Assembly (NCBI RefSeq): GCF_950295315.1
Contig: NC_080162.1
Span: forward strand, 70,244,962 to 70,308,961
Source: Erinaceus europaeus
Lineage: Eukaryota; Chordata; Mammalia; Eulipotyphla; Erinaceidae
Reading direction: 5' to 3'
DNA: 64,000 nucleotides
Position numbers and translations under genes: made by a program
Shown: in pieces, positions 1 to 10,023 of the stretch
Numbering within the stretch: the first letter of the stretch is position 1
How the letters are laid out: each line of letters starts with the position of its first letter
The notes under the pieces: generated by a model
What the model saw: the letters and a program-made list of their open reading frames with translations, nothing else
Database searches by the model: none
What the model was told of the DNA's origin: nothing

Positions 1-869
1 TAAGTCACAGTCTCAGACTAGAGTTTGGGTCATATACTTCTGAACTTGAGTATTCTGCATGGAAGTGGTCACTCTCACCATTGTTTTATGGATGTAATAA
101 AGTTTTTGGATCTGGGAAGAGTCCAAGAGATGAATTTTAGGACTAGTCCCCTAATTTATGAATAATGGATAGATGGAGACTTTGAGTTGTTCAGCTTTTA
201 CACTGGATATGTTTACTTCAATGCTGGCATTTTTATGCAGTTTAAGAAAACAGACCATTAAATTCCCATCTTTTAGGGAGAAAAAAATCTCCCCATAACA
301 TGAACAACTATAGATACTCTTTGAGTCCCTAGGGCATGTCAAGAATAAGAAGAATAAAGGGAGAAGGCTCGGGAAGGTCTTTGGTGAACATACACAAACC
401 AGAGTGTAATGTGTGGATGAGGAATTTTCCTTCAGATGCTTTATAATTTAAGCCTATGCATTTTAGTTCTGTGACTCATCTTGAACACACTTTTGCATAT
501 GGTGTGAAGTAGGAGTGTGTGTGTGTGTGTGTGTATTTATTATAAGACTACTTATTGAAAATATTTTCCATTTCCCTTTGCATTACTTTCATGTCTTTGT
601 TAAAAATTAAATAGTTATGTGTGTGTGTGTGAAAATTTATTTTGAAGCTTTTCTTTTGTTTTATATATCTCTTCATTGATCTTTATGCCTACTTAGCTGA
701 CAAATGTAGCTTACAGTTATTTTTGAAGCTTTGTTTTTCTAGACCCCTTATATTTCCATACTCATTTTTTATATTGACTTATCAATTTTGGAAGGGAAAA
801 ACATACTGGATTATACTTAAGTTACATAGCACTTTTGTGGGCATGTCAAAATTCCTCCAAATTTTCACC
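1..869. other. unique DNA, no gene seen
   Basis: AT-rich sequence with no recognisable repeat family or coding exon. It holds two short GT runs near 515-533 and 619-631. Open frames here are short and show no known domain. Confidence 0.5.
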
Positions 870-985
870 AACTATACATTTAATCAATGATGAACCTGAG
901 ACCTAAATGAAATAATGTGATTTTTCCCAAGACCACAGTCTATGTCTGGACAGTATTGGTTCTAAGTCTCCTAACTCCTGACCTA
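870..985 (-). repeat. MIR fragment
   Basis: The order of motifs (gatgaacctgagacc, a diverged 'cccaagaccacag', then 'tctcctaactcctgacc') matches the reverse complement of the MIR core, which normally reads gatgaggaaactgag, cccaaggtcacacag, tctcctgactcc. It is strongly diverged, as expected for an ancient mammalian SINE. Confidence 0.65.
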
Positions 986-1403
986 TTTATTTATTCTATG
1001 GAGCACTATACTAAAAAAAAAATATTCAGCATTTTTAACACATGTACCAACACCCACATGGATAAATGACTATTGTGAACAAAAGCCTCAATCAGAAATG
1101 CCTTCTCTACCCATTGGATGGTTTCCCTATAGCAAAAAGAAAAACGCCTTTAGTTTTCAAAATGACAGTCTTACCTTGTCACCATAGTAACCCATCTTCT
1201 TCAGGCATCCTGACTTCTCTCTTTATTGAAATAGCTTTTCTTTCAAATTTCCCAGGCTGGTTGCCTTAATATCTGCTATGGAGGCTGGCACAGACTAGAA
1301 GCAGGGATCCTGTCTTAAGACTTTACCTGAAAAGAGACCTATTTGAGAGAGAAGGTTCCAGGGGACTATGGATTACAGAAGTGAACTTCTCAAAAATGTT
1401 CTG
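986..1403. other. unique DNA, no gene seen
   Basis: No repeat or gene recognised. A short A run lies at 1013-1021. The stretch ends at the target-site duplication of the element at 1415. Confidence 0.4.
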
Positions 1404-1414
1404 AGTGTGGTCAT

Positions 1415-1575
1415 TGGAATGCATTGGATCGACCTTCCCGTGGTGCATCCCGTGAGTACCCATTCATTGGGAAAACTGACGATCCTTCCTAGCCGACTGA
1501 ATCCACATGGATCCCAGTCACTTTCAAAGCCATTAACTGGCTACGGAAGAAGGGCAAACGCTAGAAGAAGAAGAA
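1415..1575 (+). mobile_element. 161-bp short retroelement sharing the 3' end of the non-L1 LINE
   Basis: The element is bounded by a perfect 11-bp duplication AGTGTGGTCAT at 1404-1414 and 1576-1586, so its limits are well defined. Its last 40 or so bases (ctggctacggaagaaggg, then gcaaacgctagaagaagaag) match the 3' end of the LINE copies at 40539, 46432 and 60920, including the GAA-type tail. The first 110 bases do not match those copies. They contain 'gtggtgcatcccgtgagtac' and look neither like a tRNA nor like the other SINEs here. It is either a LINE-dependent SINE or an internally deleted LINE made of 5' and 3' ends. It has no coding capacity. Confidence 0.7.
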
Positions 1576-1687
1576 AGTGTGGTCATGTTGCTGATATACA
1601 TTGAATTAAACTCACAATTATTGCCCTCAAGGATCTTTCAGTCTACTTAAATAATTAGGACAAAACCTCAGTAAACCAAATTGTCAA

Positions 1688-1849
1688 ATGAAAAAGGGAT
1701 AGAGAATGGGAAAGCTAGTGGGGAGGGGACGGGATATAGAGATTGGGTGGCGGGAATTGTGTGGAGTTGTACACCCCCATCCTATGAATTTGTTAATGTC
1801 TCCTTTCTTAAATAAAAAAAAAAGAAAAATAAATAAAAATTAAAAAAAA
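1688..1849 (+). mobile_element. L1 3' end, truncated
   Basis: The sequence from 'gggatagagaatgggaaagc' through 'gattgggtggcgggaattg' to an A-rich tail matches the terminal 160 bases of the L1 at 50816-58168. All coding sequence was lost by 5' truncation. Confidence 0.85.
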
Positions 1850-2055
1850 TGTTACTTCTTGCAGAAAATATCAGACTTTGATAAACAGATTCTCTTGTGA
1901 CTCTGAAGAAGAAGCATAGTACATAAATAAAATTCCCCAAACATGTTTAACCATGAAATTGGACTAGTAGGAAGTTATTACTTATATATCATTCTCTTTC
2001 AAAAGCATCAAAATGTCTGAGGAACAGATATCTCCTTTAATAAATGTCATAGACA

Positions 2056-2186
2056 TATATATTATATATATATTATGATATATGGAATATATCATATAAT
2101 ATATATCATAATATATAATGATATATAGGAATATATCATATAATATAAACAAATGTTATTTGTTTATATTATGATATATTCCTCAA
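2056..2186. repeat. AT-rich tract with a 55-bp palindrome
   Basis: TA-rich low-complexity DNA. Positions 2128-2154 and 2158-2182 are near-perfect inverted copies (ggaatatatcatataat against attatgatatattcc) with a 3-base loop and a 2-base length difference between the arms, so a cruciform is possible. Confidence 0.75.
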
Positions 2187-2264
2187 TAATATTCTACCAG
2201 GAGTAACAATATGACCTCTACTTGGTACTACCCCAAAAGTCCATGATTACCATTAACTAGTGGT

Positions 2265-2434
2265 GACTTTTAAAATTTTTACTTATTTTATTTTAATGAG
2301 AGATAAAGAAAAAAGGATATAAAAGGAAATATGAGAATGAGAGACAGAGAATGTGCAACTAGAGCACTACTCAGCTCTGGCTTATAGTGGTACTGGGGAC
2401 TGAACCTGGGATCTCACAGCCTCAGGTATACAAC
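2265..2434 (-). mobile_element. SINE-C, old
   Basis: Contains 'agagcactactcagctctgg' and 'actgaacctggga'. In reverse complement these give the B-box-like region of a tRNA-derived element. Diverged. Confidence 0.7.
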
Positions 2435-2532
2435 AATGATGACAACATCAATAACAACAACTACAACAACAATGAAAAACAAGGGCAACAAAAGGGAAAA
2501 TAAATAAATAAATAAATAAATATAAAAAAAAA
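2435..2532 (+). mobile_element. SINE-A tail fragment
   Basis: Only the CAACAACAAT-rich tail, 'acaagggcaacaaaaggg' and an AAAT run remain. It abuts the SINE-C with no head, so it is a 5'-truncated insertion or a recombinant. Confidence 0.7.
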
Positions 2533-2584
2533 GAAAGTCTTTCATAACTATTATGCTATCTTCCCATCCCACTGATGTTGATTT

Positions 2585-2714
2585 TTTTTAAGATATCTTT
2601 CTTAATGAGAGAAATCCAGAGCACCACTCTGGCACACACAATGCTGGGGAATGAACTCAAGACCCCCAATTTGCAAGTCCAATATGCTACTCATTGTACC
2701 ACCTCCACGGCTAT
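2585..2714 (-). mobile_element. SINE-D, old
   Basis: Contains 'ccagagcaccactctggcac', 'gaatgaactcaagacc' and 'atgctactcattgtaccacc', the reverse complement of a tRNA-like head and B box. The T/A-rich end lies at the left, as expected for the minus strand. Confidence 0.65.
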
Positions 2715-2782
2715 GATGACAGTAGATTGTGTTAATATAGGCCCATATTTTTAACAGAAAACATTTATTTTTAAACATGCAA

Positions 2783-2965
2783 TAAAGCTGTCAAGATACT
2801 TCACTTGGATAGTGTGCTTGCTTTGTCATGCTCATGATCCAGGCTTGAACCTGTCCCCTACCACACTAGAGAAAGCTTCAGTGTTGTGGAGTCTTTCTAT
2901 CTCTGTCTCTATTTCTCTCAGAAAACTGACCTGGAGCAGTGAAAAACTCAGTGATGATAAAACAA
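2783..2965 (+). mobile_element. SINE-E
   Basis: The tRNA-like head (tcacttggatagtgtgcttg), a B-box-like 'ccaggcttgaacctg' and a pyrimidine-rich body (tctctgtctctatttctctc) followed by 'acctggagcagtg' mark this class. The reverse orientation occurs at 3300. Confidence 0.65.
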
Positions 2966-3295
2966 TGGCAGCAGAGGCAGGAACATATCAAGTATATCCT
3001 CAGTGTTTAGGGATGACTTTTCTACCAGCTAGAATCAATCTAGGTTGCAGTGGAAAACTGGATTGTGAAATATGAGCAAAGCTCTTGATGAAACATCCAT
3101 GGAGGCTGTGTCTGAGGGCCTGCAAGGGGCATCTATTGATGCCCTTCATCTGCTGATGAAGATCTATTCAATAAATTCAAAAGACCAAGGCTGAATCCCA
3201 GAGGATATCTTCTAAATAAGTTGGTCTAGATACTGTAAGGGTATTTTCTTTCTTAAATTTCTCCTGGGTCTTGAACATATTACCATGCAATTTGT

Positions 3296-3453
3296 TTTGT
3301 TTGCTTGTTTTTAAGATAGAGACAGAAAGGTAGAGAGGCATACAAAATGAGTAAAAGAGCTTCCTTCAATCTACCTGGGGTTGGGCTTGAACCTGGGTCA
3401 CATACATAGCAAAGCAGTACACTATCCAAGTGAGCTATTTTGTCAGACTCCAC
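3296..3453 (-). mobile_element. SINE-E
   Basis: Contains 'gggcttgaacctgggtcaca', 'gcaaagcagtacactatcca' and 'gtgagctattttgtcagac', the reverse complement of the head of the element at 2783. A T-rich tail lies on the left. Confidence 0.7.
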
Positions 3454-3549
3454 TGAATTTTTTAAGTGCAACTGGAATCCAGTGAAGGAAATTTTTGGCC
3501 AGAGTAACTGATCTACTTAAAAATTTCAGAGAGGTTTAAAAGAAATAAA

Positions 3550-3897
3550 TAGGGGTCGAGTAGTAGCACAGTGGGTTAAGCGCACATGGCACAAAGAACT
3601 GGCACAAGGATCCTGGTTGGAGCCCCCAGCTCCCCACCTGCAGGGGGGTCACTTCACAGGCAGTAAAGCAGGTCTGCCGGTGCCTATCTTGCTCTCCCTC
3701 TCTCTATCTTCCCCTCCTTCTCAATTTCTCTCTGTCCTTTCCAACAACATCAATGGCAATAATAACAATAAAAACAACAACAACAAGGGCAACAAAATGG
3801 GAAAATGGCCTCCAGGAGTAGTGGATTCATAGTGCAGGCACTGAGCACCAGCAATAGCCATGGAGACAAAAAAATAAATAAATAAAATAAATAAAAA
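3550..3897 (+). mobile_element. SINE-A with 3' module
   Basis: Full-length copy with tRNA-like head (gcacagtgggttaagcgcac), 'ccccacctgcaggggggtca', CAA/AAT-rich tail, then the extra module from 'ggcctccaggagtagtggat' to 'agccatggagacaaaa', and an AAAT-rich end. The tRNA-like head implies an internal Pol III promoter. Confidence 0.9.
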
Positions 3898-4516
3898 TTA
3901 AACTAACTGGGCTAGAAACATTCTTATGTGAAATTGAGCTCTCTTCACTCCCCATCTGACCACCCCAGAAGCCTTGCTTGTAACTGTCCACCCTCTCTTC
4001 CCTTGGCCTCCCCTACCGGCCTTCTCCTGGTGCCAGAACATTCCCTACATGTGGTAACTCTACCAGGGAACAAGTTGAATCCAAAGTCTCTAATTCCACT
4101 TGACAACCAGTCAGGATATTCAGGTCTTTATTTGGAAACTGATCTTGGTCCAAAAATGTGCCAAGATCTGTCAACTCTCCCCGGGGTCAGGATACCCAGC
4201 CTGGACTCTATCCTGGGAAATCAAAGCAACAGGAAAGGAGCTGGAGCTATATACTGGGAACTGAAGTCATGCTTCACCTGCTAAATTCAGCCAGTCTGAT
4301 CGCTACCTGCAGAGAACCCATTTTTGGATGAACGAGAAACCACTCTGCTTCAGAAAGCTCTCCTTGATTATTCCAGCCATATAGTTGTTCTTTCTTAGCT
4401 ACCCTCCTGAAAAATGTACCAGGTCCAGTTGTCTCTTAGGCCTTGAACTTATCCCTACTCCTCATCCTCAGTGTGGACAGGTAGGGAGAAGAACTGAATC
4501 ACTTCAGAGTAGGAGT
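3898..4516. other. unique DNA, no gene seen
   Basis: More GC-rich than its flanks. A 118-codon open frame at 3928-4284 has no domain I recognise, and I see no splice or promoter context to support it. Confidence 0.4.
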
Positions 4517-4634
<118 letters not shown>

Positions 4635-4814
4635 ATTTCCCCCACTCCTTATTTCCTTATCTATGAGACAACATAAATCAATTACTTGCTCTTTCATGGT
4701 GGAACCAGTTATCAATCTCCTACTGTACAGTAATTGTTAAGATACTGCAATCTAAGGTGAAGCCCACTTCCCATCCATTTCAGAGATTAAAATGTGCTAC
4801 TAAGAATATACCTA

Positions 4815-4992
4815 GAGGTGTATTGCACCAAAGTGAAAGACTCTAGGGGCGGGGGAAGAGTTCAGGTCCTGGAACAAGATGGCAGAGGACCTAGTGGGGG
4901 TAGTACTGTCCTGTGAAAAACTGAGAAATGTTATGCATGTACAAACTATTATATTTACTGTCGACTGTAAAACACTAACCCCCAATAAAGAA

Positions 4993-4997
<5 letters not shown>
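4815..4997 (+). mobile_element. L1 3' end (CCCCCAATAAAG subfamily)
   Basis: Contains 'gtgtattgcaccaaagtgaa', 'agaggacctagtgggggtag' and 'cccccaataaagaaatta', the terminal 180 bases of the L1 subfamily also seen at 26341, 38225 and, reversed, at 22475, 32074 and 62640. The AATAAA is the L1 poly(A) signal. The tail has been replaced by a TA repeat. Confidence 0.85.

Positions 4998-5039
<42 letters not shown>
4998..5039. repeat. (TA)n microsatellite
   Basis: Pure TA run directly after the L1 poly(A) signal, probably grown from the L1 tail. Confidence 0.95.
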
Positions 5040-5041
<2 letters not shown>

Positions 5042-5084
5042 ATGAAAGTGATAGTTTTAATGAGACTGAGATTGTTGCTTAATT

Positions 5085-5135
5085 CATCAGCTATTTACTG
5101 AGCATTTACTCTATGTCAGGCACTGTGCTGGGCAG
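5085..5135 (+). repeat. possible ancient mammalian repeat fragment
   Basis: 'tttactgagcatttactcta' followed by 'tgtcaggcactgtgctggg' is a motif common to ancient mammalian repeats. I am not sure of the family name. A similar stretch occurs at 11594. Confidence 0.35.
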
Positions 5136-5185
5136 AGGAAGGTAGGTGGTACCATGGGGGCACACAGAACGGTAATCAAACCACA

Positions 5186-5278
5186 CCAGGAGTCAGAGGA
5201 GGTGCTGGGTATCAAGTCCAGTGCTTTATACATGCAAAACATGCATTCTATTCCTATGCTACATCCATGGTAGGAATA
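5186..5278 (-). mobile_element. SINE-D fragment
   Basis: Weak match: 'gtatcaagtccagtgcttta' and 'gcattctattcctatgctac' follow the order of the reversed SINE-D head. Strongly diverged. Confidence 0.4.
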
Positions 5279-5284
5279 TCCACT

Positions 5285-5927
5285 GTGGGTCGACAGGAAA
5301 ATCTTGTGGGATCAGAGAAGCTACTCTTTTCCCTGATCCAGCTTCCTAGTCCTATTTCCAACTCTGACACCATCTTCCCAGACAATACCTTTGACCCACC
5401 TGTAAGTTAACTGTCAGGCTCAGGTAAAATTAGTAAGGTCATGGGCCCCTTGGAATATAATTAAAATAGACTTCCTAGCTTTTTCCAAAATGGACATCCA
5501 AATCTCATCTGCTATGTTCTTACCTTTAAGCTTATGATTATTTAACAACTTGTTCTGCTTTACATCTTTAATGCTTTTCAACCACCAAGTTGCAGATGCT
5601 ACCATGACATCAACCTGACTTCCCTGGGAAGACAACCTCACCAATGTGTCCTGGAACCTTATCACTACAGAGCCCTGACCCACTAGGGAAATATAAGGAC
5701 AAGCTGGGTTTATGGGTCAACCTGCCAATCTCCATGTCCAATGGAGAAGCAATTACAGAAGCAGGAACTCTACTTTTTGCACCTCATAATGATCTTGGGC
5801 CCATGCTCCCAGAGGGATAAAGAATAGGAAAGCTTCCAATGGAGGGGATGGGATACAGAACTTTGGTGGTGGTGGGAATTGTGTCCCTTATCCTATGGTC
5901 CTGTTGATCATTAAAACAATATATATA
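5285..5927 (+). mobile_element. L1 3' UTR fragment
   Basis: Runs from 'gggtcgacaggaaaatcttg' through 'ccccttggaatataattaaa', 'cagaagcaggaactctac' and 'gagggataaagaataggaaa' to 'cctgttgatcattaaaac'. It parallels the 3' UTR at 18240-18875 and no ORF2 remains. The three open frames predicted on the opposite strand are not genes. Confidence 0.8.
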
Positions 5928-5944
5928 TTTAAGACCTGTATTAA

Positions 5945-6050
5945 TTTTATCAGAGACCAGAGGAACCACTCAGCTCTGGCATATGCAGTTCCAGGGATGG
6001 TATCTTAAGCATGCAAGACTGAGCTCAACTTCTGAGATTTCTCCCCAGAC
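5945..6050 (-). mobile_element. SINE-C/D fragment
   Basis: Begins with 'cagaggaaccactcagctct' and ends 'gagatttctccccagacc', the reversed body and head of an old tRNA-derived SINE. Confidence 0.55.
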
Positions 6051-6062
6051 CATAGGAAGGCA

Positions 6063-6409
6063 TTTTTTTTTTTGCCTCCAGTGTTGTCACTGGGGTTAGG
6101 TGCCTGCCCTATGAATCCATTGCTCCTGGAGGCTATTTTTTTCCTTTTGTTGTTCTTGTTGTTTATCATTGTTATTGTCCTTGTTGTTTATCATTGTTTT
6201 GCTGTCGTCATTGCTGTCACTGTTGTTGGATAGGACAGAGATAAATCGAGAGAAGAAGAGAGAAAGATAGACACCTGCAGATCTGCTTCAGCACCAGTGA
6301 TGCGACCACCCTGCAGGTGGGTAGCAAGGGGCTCTAACAGGGATACTTATGCTGATCCTTGTGCTTCGAGCTATGTGGGCTTAACTCATTGCACTACCAC
6401 CCGCCCCCG
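6063..6409 (-). mobile_element. SINE-A with 3' module
   Basis: Poly(T), 'gcctccagtgttgtcactgg', a GTT/ATT-rich tail, 'acacctgcagatctgcttca' and a reversed head ending 'cccgcccc'. An 8-bp duplication GGAAGGCA flanks it at 6055-6062 and 6410-6417. Confidence 0.9.
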
Positions 6410-6419
6410 GGAAGGCAAA

Positions 6420-6689
6420 TTTTTAAGGAAGAGACAAAACTAGCTAAATTTGAATACAGTGTTTGGAAGAGTATTGCAGAAGTAGGAGTGATTTGTGGAA
6501 AGACACAAATGAATACAAGCTACTCAGTTTTGATGGCTAAATAATGTACATCAGATAGGAATAAGAGGAAATGAAAAATTTATATGTATTTCTCAGAACA
6601 CTGTTGTCATAAAATAAGAGAGGAAATAATAATTTGTGATATTGTGTCTGGAAGAATTCTGCAGATAGGGGAGGGTAGACCAATATTTT
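6420..6689. other. unique DNA
   Basis: AT-rich, with no recognised repeat or gene. Confidence 0.4.
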
Positions 6690-6872
6690 GAAACTGTGCT
6701 GCTCAGAGTGTGGTCCAAGGACCCCAGCAGTAGCATCACTTGGGAACTTGCTAGAAATGGAAACTCTCAGGGCTGTCCCAAACCCACTAAATCAGAACCT
6801 CTGAGAGAGAGACCTAGGAGTCTGGGGTTTAACTTGCCCATCAAACATCCAGGAATGTTGCTCCAAAATCAT
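6690..6872 (+). repeat. MER5A-type DNA transposon remnant
   Basis: The order 'ctcagagtgtggtccaagga', 'gcatcacttgggaacttgct', 'agaaatggaaactctcaggg', 'aatcagaacctctg' follows the MER5A consensus, a short nonautonomous hAT-Charlie element of placental mammals. Confidence 0.85.
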
Positions 6873-6926
6873 AGCCACTGTTATCTCAATCACTTATTCC
6901 AGATCCATGTCTCTTGGAAACCTTCA

Positions 6927-7672
6927 TGGAGGCACTCCCATGGAGTGGATCCAACCAGGGGATAAGTCTCCGATCCTCCCTCACCAGCTATAGTGACTGC
7001 GTGATACAGAAAGGAGGACTCAGGTAGTATTCTGGTACACTCATTTATTTGGAGATGGGTACAGGTTTATACAGAGTGTTAAACAAAGAACATTTTTTGC
7101 ATATGTCAGAAATTACAGGTTTCTTAAAGGTCAGCTTGCCCCTATGGTAGGGGGATGGTATGACAAGAATTGATGTGATACATAAAGGTCAAAACGATTA
7201 GTCTCCATGATGCAGGCAGGTTAATTATCCAAAGGCATTTGAGAGAAGCATAGGGGTTAAACCAGTAAGGTGAGGTAGAGAAAAGAAAAACAAAACTTGA
7301 TGTAAATCATAGATATCAAAGCACACAAGGAAATAGAATTTGGAGCTTTTCACTGTCTGGTGCTGGGGATGTATGATAGAGTGTGTTCTCCTTTATGATC
7401 AAAAGGTGAAGTGGATGTGTGAACTTTGAGTGAACCCTGAAGCAGGCAGCCATTTGGCCTGCTGCTAGCAGGGGAAAATAAGTGTGAGAGGCTTATAGGC
7501 TTTCTGTGAGCTTGAGAGACTAACAAGGAGAAACTGAGTCTGGGAGACTTTTCCCTCTTGGCTCATCTCCATGAGGAGCGAGGCTAACAAGTGGGGTGTC
7601 TTTCCAGACCTCCATCCAAGGATGGGAGAGCTTCCCTAAGCTCTACCAAGCTTTCATATAGTCCCACACACA
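6927..7672 (-). mobile_element. solo LTR of an endogenous retrovirus
   Basis: The 746-bp element starts TG and ends CA on either strand and is flanked by a 6-bp duplication CCTTCA (6921-6926 and 7673-7678). On the minus strand it carries a TATAAA box (plus-strand 7067-7072) and an AATAAA signal (7044-7049) in the order U3, TATA, poly(A), followed by a downstream R/U5-like part. No internal retroviral genes are present, so it is a solo LTR left by recombination. It is unlike the LTR pair at 35755 and 43163. The ends were chosen by the TG/CA plus duplication rule, so a shift of a few bases is possible. Confidence 0.7.
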
Positions 7673-7678
7673 CCTTCA

Positions 7679-8009
7679 CTATGCCAAAATAGGCACAGTA
7701 GCTCCCCAACTCCACTCAGTATCCTTCCTTCCTGACTCTCCTGACTCCATTGATGCCAGAGTTGCCCAGAATTTCAGACTCTACACTTCAGTAGGACTTT
7801 AGCCCCCACCTCCCTCAATACCGCCTGACACATCCCATCTGCCCTCATGCCCTGGGAGCTTACTGGTAAGACTAATGACCTAGATTGACTAAGGATAAAA
7901 GGTCAGACTAACTAGATAAAAGAGCACAGAGAGGGAAGGGTCACACTGTTACAAAGATTTTATTTTTGGTACTGCTCTGGGGCACGTAGAGCACTTAAGC
8001 AGATTACTT
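7679..8009. other. unique DNA
   Basis: No repeat or gene recognised between the solo LTR and the possible LTR-like block to its right. Confidence 0.35.
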
Positions 8010-8267
8010 TTGCACTGACCTTAAGAACTATAAACAAGCAAGTAATGATTCTTCTTCTTCCTCTTATCCACTTGTGTCCACAGGCACCATAGCTCCAAGA
8101 AGACCATGAAGCATGTCAGCATGAACAAGCCAGATGGCTGACTACCTATCTGTGATCCAACAGAATGGGTGCCACATTTGCCTGAACCAATCATAATGAT
8201 TAAACCAACCCCATACAAATACGAATTAGCCATCATTGAGAGGGAATGGGGGTTGAGCTTAGAAATT

Positions 8268-8602
8268 TTTTTTTGCCTCCAGGGTTATTGCTGGGGCTCA
8301 GTGCCTGCACCATGAATCCACTGCTCTTGGAGGCCTTCCCCCCCTTTTGTTGTCCTTGTTGTTGTAGCCTTGTTGTGGTTATTATTGTTGTTGATGTTGT
8401 CATTGTTGGATAGGACAGAGAGAAATGGAGAAAGGAGGGGAAGACAGAGAGGGGGAGAGAAAGACACCTGCAGACCTGCTTCATCGCCTGTGAAGTGACG
8501 CCCATGCAGGTGGGGAGCCAGGGCTTGAACCAGGATCCTTACGCTGGTCCTTGCACTTTGTACCACACACGCTTAACTGGCTGCACTACTGCTGGACCCC
8601 AA
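8268..8602 (-). mobile_element. SINE-A with 3' module
   Basis: Poly(T) and 'gcctccagggttattgctgg', a GTT-rich tail, 'gacacctgcagacctgcttc', and a reversed head ending 'ctactgctggacccc'. A weak duplication (agaaatttt / agaactttt) flanks it. Confidence 0.9.
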
Positions 8603-8856
8603 GAACTTTTATAAACCCAGAAGATCCTTAGTTCAAGGTAGATTTACTTTCTAGTGGTTGTACTTGAAGAATCTCCTACTTGAGCCCTTTATCATTTTCC
8701 GTTCCTTTACCAAACACATTTCCTACCCTTTGTGGAGTTTGTAATCAGGTTTTTTTTTTTTTAATTCCTGATATTAAGCCTCTACTCCACTTTTAGGGGG
8801 TATCTTTTCTAAATAAATCTGTATTCCTTACCCAAACCTGGGGTACCTTATGAATT

Positions 8857-9140
8857 TATTTTTTGCCTCCAGGGTTATCACTGGGACTTGGTGCTGGCAC
8901 TAAGAACCCACTGTTTCTGGTGGCCTTTTTATTTTTTAATTTTCATTTGATAAGACAGAGAGACATTAGAGGGGAAGGAGAAGATAGAGGAGAAAGAAAG
9001 GTAGACACCTGCAGACCTGCTTCACCACTCACTGAAGCATCCCCCCCAGGTGGGGAGTGATGGTTCAAACCCAAGTCCTTGCATGTATCCTCATACATAG
9101 TACTATGTGCAATTAACTGAGAGCACCACCACCCAACCCC
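8857..9140 (-). mobile_element. SINE-A with 3' module, short tail
   Basis: Same class as the copy at 8268 but with the GTT-rich tail nearly absent. Flanks 'ccttatgaatttatt' and 'ccttgtgagttctttatt' look like a decayed duplication. Confidence 0.85.
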
Positions 9141-9362
9141 TTGTGAGTTCTTTATTGGCTGACCCAAGAACTCCTCAAGCTAGTCAGTTACAAAAAGAAA
9201 AATTGATAGTGAGTGTAACAAGGATGTTATGCCAGTCTCTTCAGCTAAATGGACCTCTTTCCTCATCCTCCCACTGGGCAAGAACAGAGGGCCTGGGCTC
9301 TAAAGCCCCTTCCCTAGGATTACACTCTAGTTTCTCCTGTTCTGTGCTGGGTGGCTTTTGAG

Positions 9363-9565
9363 TGAGAGTTGAGATCTCTGTGCTTTAGTTTCTTTGTCTC
9401 AGTTGGAAAATAATAATAGTTATATTTATATATATAATATATTTTTATTGTATCATAGATTTTAATATATTATAGATTAATATAGAATTAAGAGATAATA
9501 GTTGTATTTATTTCACAGGTCTCTTGTGAATACGAGTAATAGTAGAGATAAGGCACTGCAAACTG
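9363..9565 (+). repeat. MIR fragment with AT insertion
   Basis: 'tctctgtgctttagtttctt' and 'gttggaaaataataatag', then 'ggtctcttgtgaatacgag' and 'gataaggcactgcaaa' follow the 3' half of MIR. An expanded AT stretch interrupts it at about 9420-9500. Confidence 0.7.
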
Positions 9566-9778
9566 AATTTGACCCAGTATACTATTATTACTATTGTCAT
9601 TATCATATTATGACCTTATTATCTCCACCTTTACATAATCCACATACTGCAACAGTCTCTGCCCTCTATTCTCTATCTACTGTTTTTGACCTTGAAATCT
9701 ATCCTACTGGACATATGAATATAAAAACTTCATCTCAAAGTCTTCATGGTTCTTCTTTCCTACCATCATTATTGAAAG
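9566..9778. other. unique DNA
   Basis: No recognisable element. An open frame extends through the adjacent CT repeat and is not supported as a gene. Confidence 0.35.
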
Positions 9779-9786
9779 TCTCTCTC

Positions 9787-9820
<34 letters not shown>

Positions 9821-9843
9821 CCTTTCTCTCTCTCTCTCTCTCC
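9779..9843. repeat. (CT)n microsatellite
   Basis: CT repeat with CCCT interruptions. Confidence 0.95.
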
Positions 9844-9847
9844 TTAT

Positions 9848-10023
9848 ATTATTTTATCTTATTTTTGTCATTATTAGGGCTTCACCACCAAAGTTGACTT
9901 TTTTTCAGACAGAAAGTGAGATTCAGACACACAGAAAGAGATATCACAGCATGGAATCGTCCTCCAGTGCTACATATGACAAAGCAGGCACACTACATAG
10001 GTGAGCTATATTGTTGGTCCCTC
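9848..10023 (-). mobile_element. SINE-E
   Basis: Ends with 'gacaaagcaggcacactaca' and 'aggtgagctatattgttggt', the reversed tRNA-like head. A T-rich tail is at the left. Confidence 0.65.

Larger units (their letters stand above)
8010..9186 (+). mobile_element. possible LTR interrupted by two SINEs
   Basis: Outside the SINEs the sequence has a promoter-like order: 'gaaccaatcataatg' (CCAAT) near 8182, 'ttataaaccc' near 8610, AAATAAATCTGTATTCC near 8810, then a stretch ending 'gtcagttaca'. This resembles a gammaretrovirus-like LTR, but I could not find a convincing flanking duplication, so the ends are uncertain. Confidence 0.35.

Noticed and set aside
1368..1604. 78-codon open frame ending GRRANARRRRKCG
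   Set aside because: It crosses the target duplication and the short retroelement, and the basic end is its GAA-rich tail.
2435..2532. Possible CRISPR-like or tandem array from regular CAACAA units
   Set aside because: It is a SINE tail in a mammalian genome, with no spacers.
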